Shown here piece by piece: positions 6,450 through 14,311 of a DNA stretch of 17,847 nt. The notes under the pieces were generated by a model, which was not told the origin of the DNA, searched no databases, and worked only from the letters and a program-made list of their open reading frames with translations. The DNA is from Chitinispirillaceae bacterium. GTDB taxonomy: Bacteria > Fibrobacterota > Chitinivibrionia > Chitinivibrionales > Chitinispirillaceae. Every line of letters starts with the position of its first letter. Within the stretch, counting starts at the first letter, position 1. The position numbers and the translations under genes are program-made. Location of the stretch: contig JAFGDP010000029.1 of the NCBI GenBank assembly GCA_016932075.1, forward strand, positions 1 through 17,847. The letters are read 5' to 3'.

Positions 6450-6719
6450 ATGACGAGAAAATACGGACAGATCAGCGAGGTACTGAAAGCTCTGGCCCAT
6501 CCGGCGCGTTTGCGGATTATTGCGGGACTAATGAAAAATGAGTGCAGTGTATCCGAGATTCAAAAGGCGCTGCAGCTTCCTCAGTCGACAATTTCCCAGC
6601 ACCTCCGGATACTGCGGGATCAGGGCATTATTCGTTCGAAGCAGGAGAAAACGAGAAAGTGTTACAAGGTCGTGGACAAACGCATAATAAAAGTAATGCA
6701 GGCAGTCGTAAAAAATTAG
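6450..6719 (+). CDS. ArsR/SmtB-family transcriptional regulator
   Basis: An 89-residue winged helix-turn-helix protein: LKALAHPARLRIIAGL (13-27) is the classic ArsR opening helix, the recognition region is SEIQKALQLPQSTISQHLRILRDQGII (35-61), and the wing follows. Two cysteines are present, C32 at the start of helix 2 and C71 in the wing. The canonical ELCVC metal site is not present, and the spacing is not that of the SqrR/BigR persulfide sensors, so the signal is unknown; a thiol or sulfur signal is only a guess from the neighbour. Start chosen at ATG 6450, 8 bp after the flavoprotein stop with AAGGAA in front. A 63-bp AT-rich gap follows, the largest break between mrpE and mrpD, fitting local autoregulation. 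Confidence 0.88.
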   Translation: MTRKYGQISEVLKALAHPARLRIIAGLMKNECSVSEIQKALQLPQSTISQHLRILRDQGIIRSKQEKTRKCYKVVDKRIIKVMQAVVKN

Positions 6720-6723
6720 TTTT

Positions 6724-6762
6724 TTGACTTTAAAAACGCATTTTCTGCATATACAAATATTT
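6724..6762 (+). promoter_or_regulatory. Candidate internal promoter/operator before mrpF
   Basis: The 63-bp AT-rich spacer after arsR contains TTGACT (6724-6729) and, 18-20 bp later, CATATA/TATACA (6748-6755), followed by an 8-bp palindrome AAATATTT (6755-6762). It is the only sizeable gap in a stretch where genes otherwise overlap. A promoter here, possibly bound by the adjacent ArsR protein, would let the main antiporter and oxidoreductase genes be expressed apart from the mrpE promoter. The -10 fit is loose. Confidence 0.35.
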
Positions 6763-6782
6763 AGATAAAGCAATTAAAAAAC

Positions 6783-7034
6783 ATGATTGAACTGATTTGC
6801 ATAGCCTTTATAGGCGCAGGCGTACTGTTGTGCCTTATCAGAATGGTGAAGGGTCCGACCGCAGCCGACAGGGCAATGGCTCTGGATACGGTCACGACGG
6901 TAAGCACGGCGCTGATCGTCGTGTTGGCGTACTTTTTACAAAGATATATCTACCTGGATGTGGCGCTGGTATATGCGCTGTTGGTGTTTATCGGTTCCGT
7001 TGTGATAGCACGGTTTCTGGAAAGAGGCATCTGA
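6783..7034 (+). CDS. mrpF: Mrp/Mnh antiporter subunit F (MbxB-like)
   Basis: An 83-residue protein with three transmembrane helices and the diagnostic loop KGPTAADRAMALDTV (residues 23-37) of MrpF/MnhF, followed by a helix ending in ARFLERGI. It is a small structural subunit of the membrane antiporter module next to MrpG. The ATG at 6783 gives the exact family length. Its TGA overlaps the ATG of mrpG (TGATG). Confidence 0.93.
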   Translation: MIELICIAFIGAGVLLCLIRMVKGPTAADRAMALDTVTTVSTALIVVLAYFLQRYIYLDVALVYALLVFIGSVVIARFLERGI

Positions 7035-7375
7035 TGCACGTCGCGGGTGCGATAGTAACGCTCATCGGCGCAGTATTCCTGTTTTTGGGAAGTCTGGGAA
7101 TTCTCAGACTGCCTGATGTCTACAACCGGCTTCAGGCAGGGACGAAATGTACCACGTTCGGATGCTTTTTTTGTGCCATCGGAGTGGGCATGATGGAACC
7201 CGCTTGGTTCTGGAAGTGCCTGATTATCGCGGCGTTTGTATTGCTGACGAACCCGATTTCCAATCATGCTCTCGGAAGAGCGGCGCTGAAGAGCGGCGTT
7301 CCCTTATGTCCCGGCAGCGTCGTGGATAAGAGCAATGAGTTTGAAGGGTACTCCGATGGGAAGGAAAACAAATGA
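7034..7375 (+). CDS. mrpG: Mrp/Mnh antiporter subunit G (MbxC-like)
   Basis: A 113-residue protein with three hydrophobic helices. The motif LGSLGILRLPDVYNRLQAGTKCTTFG (residues 18-43) is the hallmark of MrpG/MnhG, and LLTNPISNHALGRAA closes the third helix, as in relatives. The start overlaps the mrpF stop and its own stop overlaps the next gene, so translation is coupled. The charged tail after residue 90 is slightly longer than usual. Confidence 0.93.
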   Translation: MHVAGAIVTLIGAVFLFLGSLGILRLPDVYNRLQAGTKCTTFGCFFCAIGVGMMEPAWFWKCLIIAAFVLLTNPISNHALGRAALKSGVPLCPGSVVDKSNEFEGYSDGKENK

Positions 7376-7632
7376 TGTCGGCAAACATCTCGAATGTTGT
7401 GGCGCTCGTGTTGGTCGCATTGATGCTCGCGGGAGCGATTTGCGCCTGCATGTTCAAGAACCTTCTCAGCGCCGTCATCGCCGCTGCTTTTGTGAGTTTG
7501 ATTACGGCAATATTGTTCTATCTTCTGCATGCTCCCGACGTCGCGATGGCCGAAGCTTCCATCGGTGCGGCTCTGACCACGGCAATATTCGTCATAGCAA
7601 TCAAAAAAACGGCGGGGTCGGAAGAAAAATGA
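7372..7632 (+). CDS. MbhD-like subunit (DUF4040, antiporter A C-terminal piece)
   Basis: An 86-residue, three-helix membrane protein. The sequence FKNLLSAVIAAAFVSLITAILFYLLHAPDVAMAEASIGAALTTAIFV is typical of the DUF4040/MbhD unit, which in larger Mrp systems is part of the MrpA C-terminus or the MrpB N-terminus and in Mbh/Mbx complexes is a separate subunit D. The acidic residue in VAMAEAS is conserved and thought to lie on the ion path. Two ATG codons (7372 and 7375) are possible; the first overlaps the mrpG TGA by four bases. Confidence 0.85.
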   Translation: MMSANISNVVALVLVALMLAGAICACMFKNLLSAVIAAAFVSLITAILFYLLHAPDVAMAEASIGAALTTAIFVIAIKKTAGSEEK

Positions 7633-8324
7633 GACCACTTGTGGCGTTATTGCTGCTGACCGCAGTCGGATTGGCATTGGTTTTCTGTCTCAGGGAACTG
7701 CCTTTCGGCGCGAATCATATCGCGAACATCGAAAAAGCGGGAAGGCATTATCTCACGCAAGGTTCCCACGAAACAGGCGCGGCGAACATTGTAACGTCGG
7801 TGGTAATAACCTATCGCGGTTTCGACACGTTGGGCGAAGTGGCGGTTCTTTTCATTGCGGCAATCGGACTTGGCGCCGTTTTCTTCGGGCGCAGGAAGCG
7901 AGTACGCGAATCTCTCTGTTCCGCCAGCATGGTGCTTCGAACGGGATGCCGTTTGCTGTTCCCCTTTATCCTTATTTTCGGCGCATACATTTTCATTCAC
8001 GGACATCTTACTCCGGGCGGCGGGTTCCAGGGAGGAGTCATTATAGCTTCAGGTTTCCTGCTGTCGTATATCGGATGCGCCGACGTAAAAACACACCGGA
8101 CATGGCTTACTGCCACCGAGTCCCTTGCCGGTTCCGTTTTCGTCATAGCTGGCCTTATGGGACTGGCATTGGGAGGCAGCTTTCTGGCTAACTTTCTTCC
8201 AAAGGGAGAATTCAACACCCTGTTCAGCGCCGGAGTTATTCCAATTATATATGTCGCCATCGGATTCAAGGTAGGCTCCGAATTGGCAGGGTTGGTCGCC
8301 GATCTTCTGGAGAAACCCGAATGA
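7629..8324 (+). CDS. Fused MbhE-MrpB subunit (MbxF-like)
   Basis: A 231-residue membrane protein joining two antiporter pieces. Residues 1-90 look like MbhE (single N-terminal helix, then NIVTSVVITYRGFDTLGEVAVLFIAAIG), and residues about 100-231 are MrpB, with YIFIHGHLTPGGGFQGGVIIASGFLL and a terminal SELAGLVADLL. In Mbh these are separate E and F proteins; a fused form fits the Mbx layout, which lacks a separate E. The start ATG overlaps the previous TGA (ATGA), and the stop overlaps the mrpC start in the same way. Confidence 0.87.
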   Translation: MRPLVALLLLTAVGLALVFCLRELPFGANHIANIEKAGRHYLTQGSHETGAANIVTSVVITYRGFDTLGEVAVLFIAAIGLGAVFFGRRKRVRESLCSASMVLRTGCRLLFPFILIFGAYIFIHGHLTPGGGFQGGVIIASGFLLSYIGCADVKTHRTWLTATESLAGSVFVIAGLMGLALGGSFLANFLPKGEFNTLFSAGVIPIIYVAIGFKVGSELAGLVADLLEKPE

Positions 8325-8680
8325 GCTTTCTGTATCAAAACGTTTTCTACATCGCTTCCATCGGCCTGATTTTAATAGGCCTGTACATAATACTTGTCAA
8401 AAAGAACCTGATCAAAGTCATCATCGGGTTGAGTTTTTTTGAGACCGGAATCAATCTCCTCATTGTTTCTGTCGGATATATCAACGGAGGCACCGCGCCG
8501 ATATTCTCCAGTCCTGACCTGCGGCCGGAAGGAATGGTAGACCCCGTTCCCCAAGCTCTGGTTCTGACTGCAATTGTCATAGGAGTCGCTGTCTTGGCCC
8601 TTGCTCTTGCGCTGGCCGTGCGGCTGTACGAACACCACGGAACGCTTAACCTCAGGAAAATCAGGGACCTCAAATGGTAA
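8321..8680 (+). CDS. mrpC: Mrp/Mnh antiporter subunit C (NuoK-like, MbxG-like)
   Basis: A 119-residue, three-helix protein homologous to NuoK. It contains IGLYIILVKKNLIKVIIGLSFFETGINLLIVSVGY and the conserved DPVPQALVLTAIVIGVA segment of MrpC, with the membrane Glu in FFETGINL corresponding to the NuoK proton-path glutamate. It overlaps the upstream gene by 4 bp and the MrpD-like gene by 7 bp. Length is normal. Confidence 0.93.
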   Translation: MSFLYQNVFYIASIGLILIGLYIILVKKNLIKVIIGLSFFETGINLLIVSVGYINGGTAPIFSSPDLRPEGMVDPVPQALVLTAIVIGVAVLALALALAVRLYEHHGTLNLRKIRDLKW

Positions 8681-10161
8681 ATCCCGTCCTGCTTCTGGCC
8701 GTGCCTCTGGGGCTGGCTTTTCTACTGCCTCTGTTGGCTCTTTTATCCGAAAGAGTCACCAAGTACGTGCCTGTAGCGGGAATGCTGTTCAATCTTGTCG
8801 TTTCCATCCTGCTTATCCCGGCGGTTATAGCTAAGCCGATTGTCGTTTCGACGGGCGGCTTTCCTCCTCCGTTGGGCATAAATCTTGTCGCGGGCCCGCT
8901 CGGAATCATGCTTTCGACTCTCATAGCTCTGGTGGGCCTTGCCGTCTCGATATACTCTCTTGGATATATCAAGGAAGGCGCTACTGCCAAGTACCACGCG
9001 CTCTACCTTCTTCTGCTTACCGGCGCCACCGGGGCGGTACTTACCGGCGACATATTCAATCTGTTTGTGTTCTACGAGATCCTCTGCATCTCCTCGTATG
9101 CGCTGGTGGCCTATTTCGGAGAAAAAAACGGGGTAGAGGCTTCAATCAAATACCTTATTCAGGGAGCCATCGGCAGCGGGCTGGTGCTTATCGGCATAGC
9201 GGTTCTTTACGGCCTGTTCGGGACGCTGAACATGGCCGATATCGCGCAAAACATTGATTCGGTGACAAGCGCTCGTCTTTATGTGCCGCTGGTGTTCCTT
9301 ATAGCGGGTTTCGGTGTTGAAGCGGCGATTTTTCCGCTTAATGCATGGCTCCCGGACGCTCATTCCTCCGCGCCATCATCGATCAGCGCAATATTGTCGG
9401 GTATTGCAATTAAAGTGGGAGTATACGCCGTTACTAGGGTGTTTTTCACCATATTCGGCGCTCCGGAGATATTCATGCTCCTGGTCATCGTCGGGCTCGT
9501 TACTTTGATTATAGGCGAAATGTCAGCCTTCAGGCAAACGAACATAAAAAGAATGCTGGCCTATTCGAGTATAGGCCAGATCGGGCTGATTGTTTTCGCG
9601 CTGGGTATGGCCACATCGGACGGCATTTCGGGAGGATTGTTCCTGATCATCAGCCACGCGCTTGCCAAGTCGCTGCTTTTCCTGGCTGCCGGATACATGA
9701 TTTATCGCGCTGGTTCAACGGAAATCCCGTCGCTGGAGGGAATGGGCAGTAGAATGCCGCTCACGTGCCTTGCATTTACCGTCGGAGCGTTTTCGCTTGT
9801 CGGCTTGCCGCCATTCGCGGGTTTCCCCGGCAAGTTCATGATCGTACGCGCCGCTCTGGCTGAAGGGCAGCAATTATTTACGATACTTATCTTTCTCGTT
9901 CTGGCCGCTACCGTTATCGAGGCCGCTTATTTTTTCCGTATAGTACAGGCTGTCTATTTCAAGGGACCGCAGGAAGATCCCGTTTCCCCAGAGCAACAGC
10001 CGAGAAAAGACGCCCCTCTTTTTGCGCTCGTGCCGATCCTGGGGCTGCTCGTGCTCGTTGTAATACTCGGCGTATATCCGGAGCCGGTACTCAGGCTGCT
10101 GGACTCGTGCGCTTCAGAGCTTTTGAACCGTTTTGACTATATCAAGGGAGTCTTAGGTTGA
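8674..10161 (+). CDS. mrpD: MrpD-like antiporter subunit (MbxH-like)
   Basis: A 495-residue protein with about 14 transmembrane helices, related to NuoL/M/N and MrpD. The TM5 glutamate is E135 (LFVFYEILCISS), the TM8 lysine is K247 (LSGIAIKVGVY), a TM10 lysine is K332 (SHALAKSLLFL) and the TM12-region lysine follows in FPGKFMIV. The TM7 position that is Lys in NuoM (K234) and MrpD is Glu216 here (GFGVEAAIFPLNAWLPDAH), and the nearby His is Asn; this may be a subfamily feature of Mbx-type subunits. The start ATG overlaps the mrpC stop by 7 bp. The protein is expected to carry one of the ion channels of the complex. Confidence 0.9.
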   Translation: MVNPVLLLAVPLGLAFLLPLLALLSERVTKYVPVAGMLFNLVVSILLIPAVIAKPIVVSTGGFPPPLGINLVAGPLGIMLSTLIALVGLAVSIYSLGYIKEGATAKYHALYLLLLTGATGAVLTGDIFNLFVFYEILCISSYALVAYFGEKNGVEASIKYLIQGAIGSGLVLIGIAVLYGLFGTLNMADIAQNIDSVTSARLYVPLVFLIAGFGVEAAIFPLNAWLPDAHSSAPSSISAILSGIAIKVGVYAVTRVFFTIFGAPEIFMLLVIVGLVTLIIGEMSAFRQTNIKRMLAYSSIGQIGLIVFALGMATSDGISGGLFLIISHALAKSLLFLAAGYMIYRAGSTEIPSLEGMGSRMPLTCLAFTVGAFSLVGLPPFAGFPGKFMIVRAALAEGQQLFTILIFLVLAATVIEAAYFFRIVQAVYFKGPQEDPVSPEQQPRKDAPLFALVPILGLLVLVVILGVYPEPVLRLLDSCASELLNRFDYIKGVLG

Positions 10162-12014
10162 GTTTGCAGATTTTGCTCATAGTTGCTTTCGGCGGCGCAT
10201 TTGCAGCGTATCTGCTTGCCAAGGTTTCGGCGCGGCTTCGGAATCTGTGCGCTGCAATTGTCTCGGGAGCGGCGGTTGTGATCGTGGCCATGCTGTACGG
10301 CAAGACGCCGGCCGCGACCCTGTTACCTTCATTCATGGGCCTGCCTCTAACGATACGCCTGGATCTGCTTTCGTGGTTTTTTGCTATTTCAATAGCCGTC
10401 GTCGGCTTTCTGTCGATCATCTTCTCCTTCAGCTACATCAAAGGGAAAGAGAGGGCTGATTTTTACTACCTCATGATGCTGCTGGTCAACGCCGGCATGC
10501 TCGGAATCGTCATCTCGGCAGATCTCCTTACTTTCTATATATTCTGGGAAATCATGTCATGGAGCGCTTTTCTGCTTATCAGCTATAATCGCGGACCCGC
10601 TCTTGCGGCCGGCATGAAATATATCGTCATGTCCATTGCTGGCTCGGCATGCTATCTGATAGCCGTTTTATCGCTGTATTCCGTGGCCGGGACGCTGACG
10701 ATTGCTTCGCTTGCTCCGCTTCTCGGCGGCGTATCGAAACCGTATATTCTGTTTATATTGATTCTCTTTTTCGTTGCCTTCGGCATAAAAAACGCGGTAT
10801 TGCCTTTTCACACATGGCTTCCCGACGCACACTCGGAAGCGCCGTCCCCCTTTTCCGCCGTGCTTTCCGGAATTCTTGTTCGAATGGGGATGTATGGTTT
10901 CATTCTCGCTTTCTTCGTACTGTTTACGGTGAACCAGTTCCTAGGCCTGGACATAGGCCCCTGCCGTTTTCATCATTTCCTCGCATGGGTAGGCGCGATC
11001 AACATCGTGTTCCCAACGTTTATAGCGTTGATTCAGAATGATTCCAAACGCCTTCTTGCATGGCACGGCGTAGGGCAGGGCGGATACATACTATTGGGTG
11101 TCGCCCTTGGGACGGAACTTGGCGTCACCGGAGGCATTTTTCACATGCTGAATTATACCGCACACATAGCCCTGCTTTTCCTGGTAGTGGGCGCGGTAGA
11201 GTTCCGCACGGGTGGGGTACGCGATTTGAACTCTCTTGGAGGGCTCATAAAGAGAATGCCGATTGTATTTATCGGGGCCTTGGTCGGAGCCTGCGGGCTA
11301 ATCGGCATGCCTCTGACCAACGGATTTGTTTCCAAGTGGCTGATCTACAAAACGCTTATTCTCGACGGGTATCCATTCCTGGCTTTTGCCGCACTGGTGG
11401 GAACATGGGGCACTATTCTGTCGCTTTACAAATTTGTACACAACATGTTCCTCGGGCAGCTTCCCGAAAAGTATGCGAACGTGCGCGAAGCGCCCGTTAG
11501 CATGCAGTTTCCGATTCTGATATACGCCGCGGTCATCCTTCTTTTCGGCATCCTGCCCGGCATTCCGCTTAAAGTCATAAATACAATTGCGGTTTCGATG
11601 GGACTCGCGTCGCTCGATATAACCATATGGGGGGTTGCTTCCGAAACCGGAGCGCTCAACACCATAAACATAGCGTTTGTTCTTGCCGCCGCCGCCGCGG
11701 TGGCCTGGATAGCCTTCAGAACAGGCAGAAAACCGGCGAAAATTTCCCAGGGAGACAACTACGCCGCCGGCGCGGCCATACCGGCGGACAGATACAGCTA
11801 TACGGTGGATTTCTATAACCCGCTGTATCGAATGATCCGGCGGTACCTGAGAGACATTTTCGACGAGTTTTATTACTGGATGGCCGACCGCGTACAAACC
11901 GTCAGTGACATGGCGCGGCAGCTGTACATGGGCGATGTTGGCAACTATGCGGTCTACATATTTTTGTTCATAACGGTGCTGCTGGTATCGCATCTATGGT
12001 GGAAACTATGGTAG
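10158..12014 (+). CDS. Second antiporter-like subunit with C-terminal extension (MbxH'-like)
   Basis: A 618-residue NuoL/HyfB-related membrane protein, longer than the preceding one. It keeps the TM5 glutamate E131 (FYIFWEIMSWS) and the TM7 lysine K211 (FGIKNAVLPFHTWLPDAHSEAPSP), but the TM8 lysine is Arg242 (LSGILVRMGMYG) and the TM10 HxxxK is replaced by NYTAHI (I337 at the lysine position). After about residue 510 comes a polar linker, an amphipathic stretch (YNPLYRMIRRYLRDIFDEFYYW) and a final membrane helix, like the lateral-helix end of HyfB, MbhI or MbxH'. It starts with TTG 10158, with GGGAG 7 bp upstream, overlapping the previous TGA. It probably links the antiporter module to the NuoH-like subunit. 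Confidence 0.87.
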   Translation: MSLQILLIVAFGGAFAAYLLAKVSARLRNLCAAIVSGAAVVIVAMLYGKTPAATLLPSFMGLPLTIRLDLLSWFFAISIAVVGFLSIIFSFSYIKGKERADFYYLMMLLVNAGMLGIVISADLLTFYIFWEIMSWSAFLLISYNRGPALAAGMKYIVMSIAGSACYLIAVLSLYSVAGTLTIASLAPLLGGVSKPYILFILILFFVAFGIKNAVLPFHTWLPDAHSEAPSPFSAVLSGILVRMGMYGFILAFFVLFTVNQFLGLDIGPCRFHHFLAWVGAINIVFPTFIALIQNDSKRLLAWHGVGQGGYILLGVALGTELGVTGGIFHMLNYTAHIALLFLVVGAVEFRTGGVRDLNSLGGLIKRMPIVFIGALVGACGLIGMPLTNGFVSKWLIYKTLILDGYPFLAFAALVGTWGTILSLYKFVHNMFLGQLPEKYANVREAPVSMQFPILIYAAVILLFGILPGIPLKVINTIAVSMGLASLDITIWGVASETGALNTINIAFVLAAAAAVAWIAFRTGRKPAKISQGDNYAAGAAIPADRYSYTVDFYNPLYRMIRRYLRDIFDEFYYWMADRVQTVSDMARQLYMGDVGNYAVYIFLFITVLLVSHLWWKLW

Positions 12015-12901
12015 CAACTATTTTACAAGTGACTTTGCTGCCTGTCGCGGCTCTTGCCATCGGTCTGTTTTTCCTTGGTTTGTACCGCGTACTCATGGCG
12101 CGGATTCAGTGGCGGTACGGCCCCCCGCTGATACAACCGCTTATCGACATCATCAGATTGCTTTACCAGCGCGGCAATTCCCATGGAGTTCTGTTCGACC
12201 TTGGTCTGGTCCTTTCTCTGGCCGGGGCAGTGGCGATTGTTCTGTTTCTCCCGTTCGCGCAGTGGTGTCCGATAAGCGATTCCGGGGGGTTGCTGGTTGT
12301 CCTGTATATCATGCTTTTCATGCCTCTGGGGATGGCATTGAGCGGGGGCGAAGCAGCCAATCCTAATACCAGTATCGGCATTTCACGAAAACTGATCTTG
12401 GCGCTTGGCTACGAAGTCCCGTTTCTCCTGGCGCTAATAGCAGTCATGACACACTACAATACGATTTCCATTATCGAAATAGTACATGCGCAGCAGGACA
12501 CATCCTGGGCGCTGTTTTCGTTGCCGCTGGTGCTTCCGGGGATAGCCTATCTGCTCGTCATGCCGGCCATTCTCGGTGTCAGGCCTTTCGATATTGCATC
12601 CGCGCCGCAGGAGATTTGCTACGGGCCCATGGTCGAATATAGCGGTAAATATCTCGCGCTGGCGCATATGCAACATGCATTCAGCCTGTTTACGGGGACA
12701 TCCCTGTTCGTCAATCTGTTCCTCGGAGGGGCGGACAATCCTGCTGTGTTTTTCTTGAAAATACTGATGGTATTTATCGGCGGGGTCATGGTAAATGCGG
12801 TGTTCCCGCGTTTTCGCATTGAGCAGGCGATTTCGTATTTATGGAAGTGGCCTACAGTAATGGCTTTCGCGGGGTTGATAATTGTGGCGATACTTAAATA
12901 G
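12008..12901 (+). CDS. NuoH-like membrane anchor subunit (MbxM-like)
   Basis: A 297-residue protein with eight predicted membrane helices, homologous to NuoH, HycD and MbhM, the subunit that joins the hydrophilic redox arm to the ion-pumping membrane arm. Visible motifs are RIQWRYGPPLIQPLIDIIRL near the N-terminus, SIGISRKLILALGYEVPFLLALI with its conserved Glu, and RPFDIASAPQEICYGPMVEYSGKYLALAHM, the family's long acidic loop. ATG 12008 is chosen because GGTGG lies 5 bp upstream; ATG 11996 would add four residues. Either start overlaps the previous gene. A 36-bp spacer separates it from the NuoB-like gene. Confidence 0.9.
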   Translation: MVATILQVTLLPVAALAIGLFFLGLYRVLMARIQWRYGPPLIQPLIDIIRLLYQRGNSHGVLFDLGLVLSLAGAVAIVLFLPFAQWCPISDSGGLLVVLYIMLFMPLGMALSGGEAANPNTSIGISRKLILALGYEVPFLLALIAVMTHYNTISIIEIVHAQQDTSWALFSLPLVLPGIAYLLVMPAILGVRPFDIASAPQEICYGPMVEYSGKYLALAHMQHAFSLFTGTSLFVNLFLGGADNPAVFFLKILMVFIGGVMVNAVFPRFRIEQAISYLWKWPTVMAFAGLIIVAILK

Positions 12902-12937
12902 ACTGTGCATAATCTGATTTTATGAAGGTTGCGACTG

Positions 12938-13510
12938 ATGGATAGAAACAAGCTGGGCAAGTGGCTGAAACAGCCGGCGAAAATGGCGAATAAATATTCG
13001 CTGAACGCCGTGTATTTCTGCACCGGCTGCGGGATAATCGAGATACCGCCCGTGATCACCGCACGGTGGGACGCGGAGAGATTCGGGATCGTGCCCGTTG
13101 CCACGCCGCGGCAGGGCAATCTTTTTATGATTACCGGCTATGTGTCGGTGAAAACCCTCCGGGCCATTATCAGGACCTATGAACAGATGCCCGATCCTAA
13201 ATACACGGTCGGGTTCGGATCATGCCCCATAAACGGCGGCATGTACTGGGACTCGTACAACACCATAAAGCACCTTGACAAATACATTCCGGTGGACGGA
13301 TGGATCGCGGGATGCATGCCTCGGCCCGAAGCCGTCTTCATAGCCGTGACCCATCTCTGGACGCTCATCGACAAGGAAATGGCGAACGGTTACGTTCGCT
13401 ACCGGCGGCACTACGGCCAATACAGGAGGAACCAGGAGAGAATCCTGGGGAAACTCGGCTGGCCCCCGTTGTACTCCATGGACGAAGACGCGCGGAAGGA
13501 GGAACGGTGA
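12938..13510 (+). CDS. NuoB-like [4Fe-4S] subunit (MbxJ-like)
   Basis: A 190-residue protein homologous to NuoB and the small subunits of group 4 hydrogenases. The ligands of the proximal (N2-type) cluster are C28 and C31 (FCTGCGIIEIPP), C96 (FGSCPINGGMY) and C126 (IPVDGWIAGCMPRPEA). This cluster sits against the NuoD-like subunit and is the last relay before the active site; in the Mbs complex a cluster of this type is proposed to act on sulfane sulfur directly. The ATG at 12938 is preferred, with AAGG 9 bp upstream, over a TTG at 12929. The GTG of the next gene overlaps its TGA. Confidence 0.93.
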   Translation: MDRNKLGKWLKQPAKMANKYSLNAVYFCTGCGIIEIPPVITARWDAERFGIVPVATPRQGNLFMITGYVSVKTLRAIIRTYEQMPDPKYTVGFGSCPINGGMYWDSYNTIKHLDKYIPVDGWIAGCMPRPEAVFIAVTHLWTLIDKEMANGYVRYRRHYGQYRRNQERILGKLGWPPLYSMDEDARKEER

Positions 13511-14013
13511 ATAGCTGGCTGAAAGCACGACTCGAAAGGGCATTCCCTCGCGCGACCGTGACGGCTACCGGGGAAACCGAATACTTGGTGGCGGCTGACA
13601 AGGAAAACGCGCTTTCGATACTCGCGTACCTGAAAGACGCGGGATTCGATCATCTGGCCCTGGTTTCGTGTGTGGATTGGATAGAGGAACAGGAGTTTGA
13701 AATCGTGTATGTCCTCAGCCCCTACATGAAAGACAACGCAATTCTCACCGGGGAAGAAAAGGTAACCGTCATCGTGAAAGCCAGAATCCCCCGGGACAAC
13801 CCGGAGATTCAGACCTCTACCCATATATTCGAAAACGCGGAGCCGTACGAACGGGAACTGCACGAGTTGTTCGGAATCCGTTTCCGGGGGCACAAACGGC
13901 TCATTCCCCTTTTTCTCGAAAGAGAGTACAAGATCCCTCCGTTCCGGAAGGATTTTGATACCAGGAAATATGTTGAGAAAACTTTCGGCGCCATTCCCGC
14001 CGTAGAGGATTAA
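13507..14013 (+). CDS. NuoC-like 30-kDa subunit (MbxK-like)
   Basis: A 168-residue soluble protein of the NuoC/HycE N-terminal family. The hallmark EPYERELHELFGIRFRGHKRL lies near residues 112-132, and the C-terminal YKIPPFRKDFDTRKYV is typical. It stabilises the contact between the NuoB- and NuoD-like subunits and has no cofactor. The GTG start at 13507 overlaps the previous stop (GTGA), and GGAGG is placed upstream. The next gene follows after one base. Confidence 0.92.
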   Translation: MNSWLKARLERAFPRATVTATGETEYLVAADKENALSILAYLKDAGFDHLALVSCVDWIEEQEFEIVYVLSPYMKDNAILTGEEKVTVIVKARIPRDNPEIQTSTHIFENAEPYERELHELFGIRFRGHKRLIPLFLEREYKIPPFRKDFDTRKYVEKTFGAIPAVED

Positions 14014-14014
14014 A

Positions 14015-14311
14015 ATGCTGACAAGGCAAGAAGCAATGGAGGCGCTTTCCGGGGTTATCCACCCCGAGATCGACTATAGCTTGGTCGAGCTTGGCATGAT
14101 TGGGGAATTGGCTGTTCAGGACGACAAGGTGAACGTGACCATTAAGCTTCCCTTTCCGGAAATTCCGATAAAGGACCTTCTGATCCGGATTGTAAAGGAT
14201 GGGATGGAGAAGGCGGATAGGTCTGCGGAAGTGAAAATAAACTTCGCCGTCATGGATCAAGCAGAACGGGAAAACTTCAGGGGAAAGGCCCAGGAGCGAT
14301 GGAAACGGTAA
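14015..14311 (+). CDS. DUF59/MIP18-like small protein inside the operon
   Basis: A 98-residue protein with the MIP18/DUF59 pattern found in SufT, PaaD and the N-terminus of Mrp/ApbC: ALSGVIHPEIDYSLVELGMIGELAVQDDKVNVTIKL. The family handles iron-sulfur cluster maturation, and its usual Cys in the T-P-x-CP loop is absent (here LPFPEIPIKDLL), so a direct cluster-ligand role is doubtful. A charged tail (MDQAERENFRGKAQERWKR) completes it. A GAGG lies 7 bp before the ATG. It sits between the NuoC- and NuoD-like genes, where Mbx operons do not normally have a gene, and overlaps the NuoD-like gene by 13 bp, suggesting a helper in assembling this complex. Confidence 0.8.
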   Translation: MLTRQEAMEALSGVIHPEIDYSLVELGMIGELAVQDDKVNVTIKLPFPEIPIKDLLIRIVKDGMEKADRSAEVKINFAVMDQAERENFRGKAQERWKR

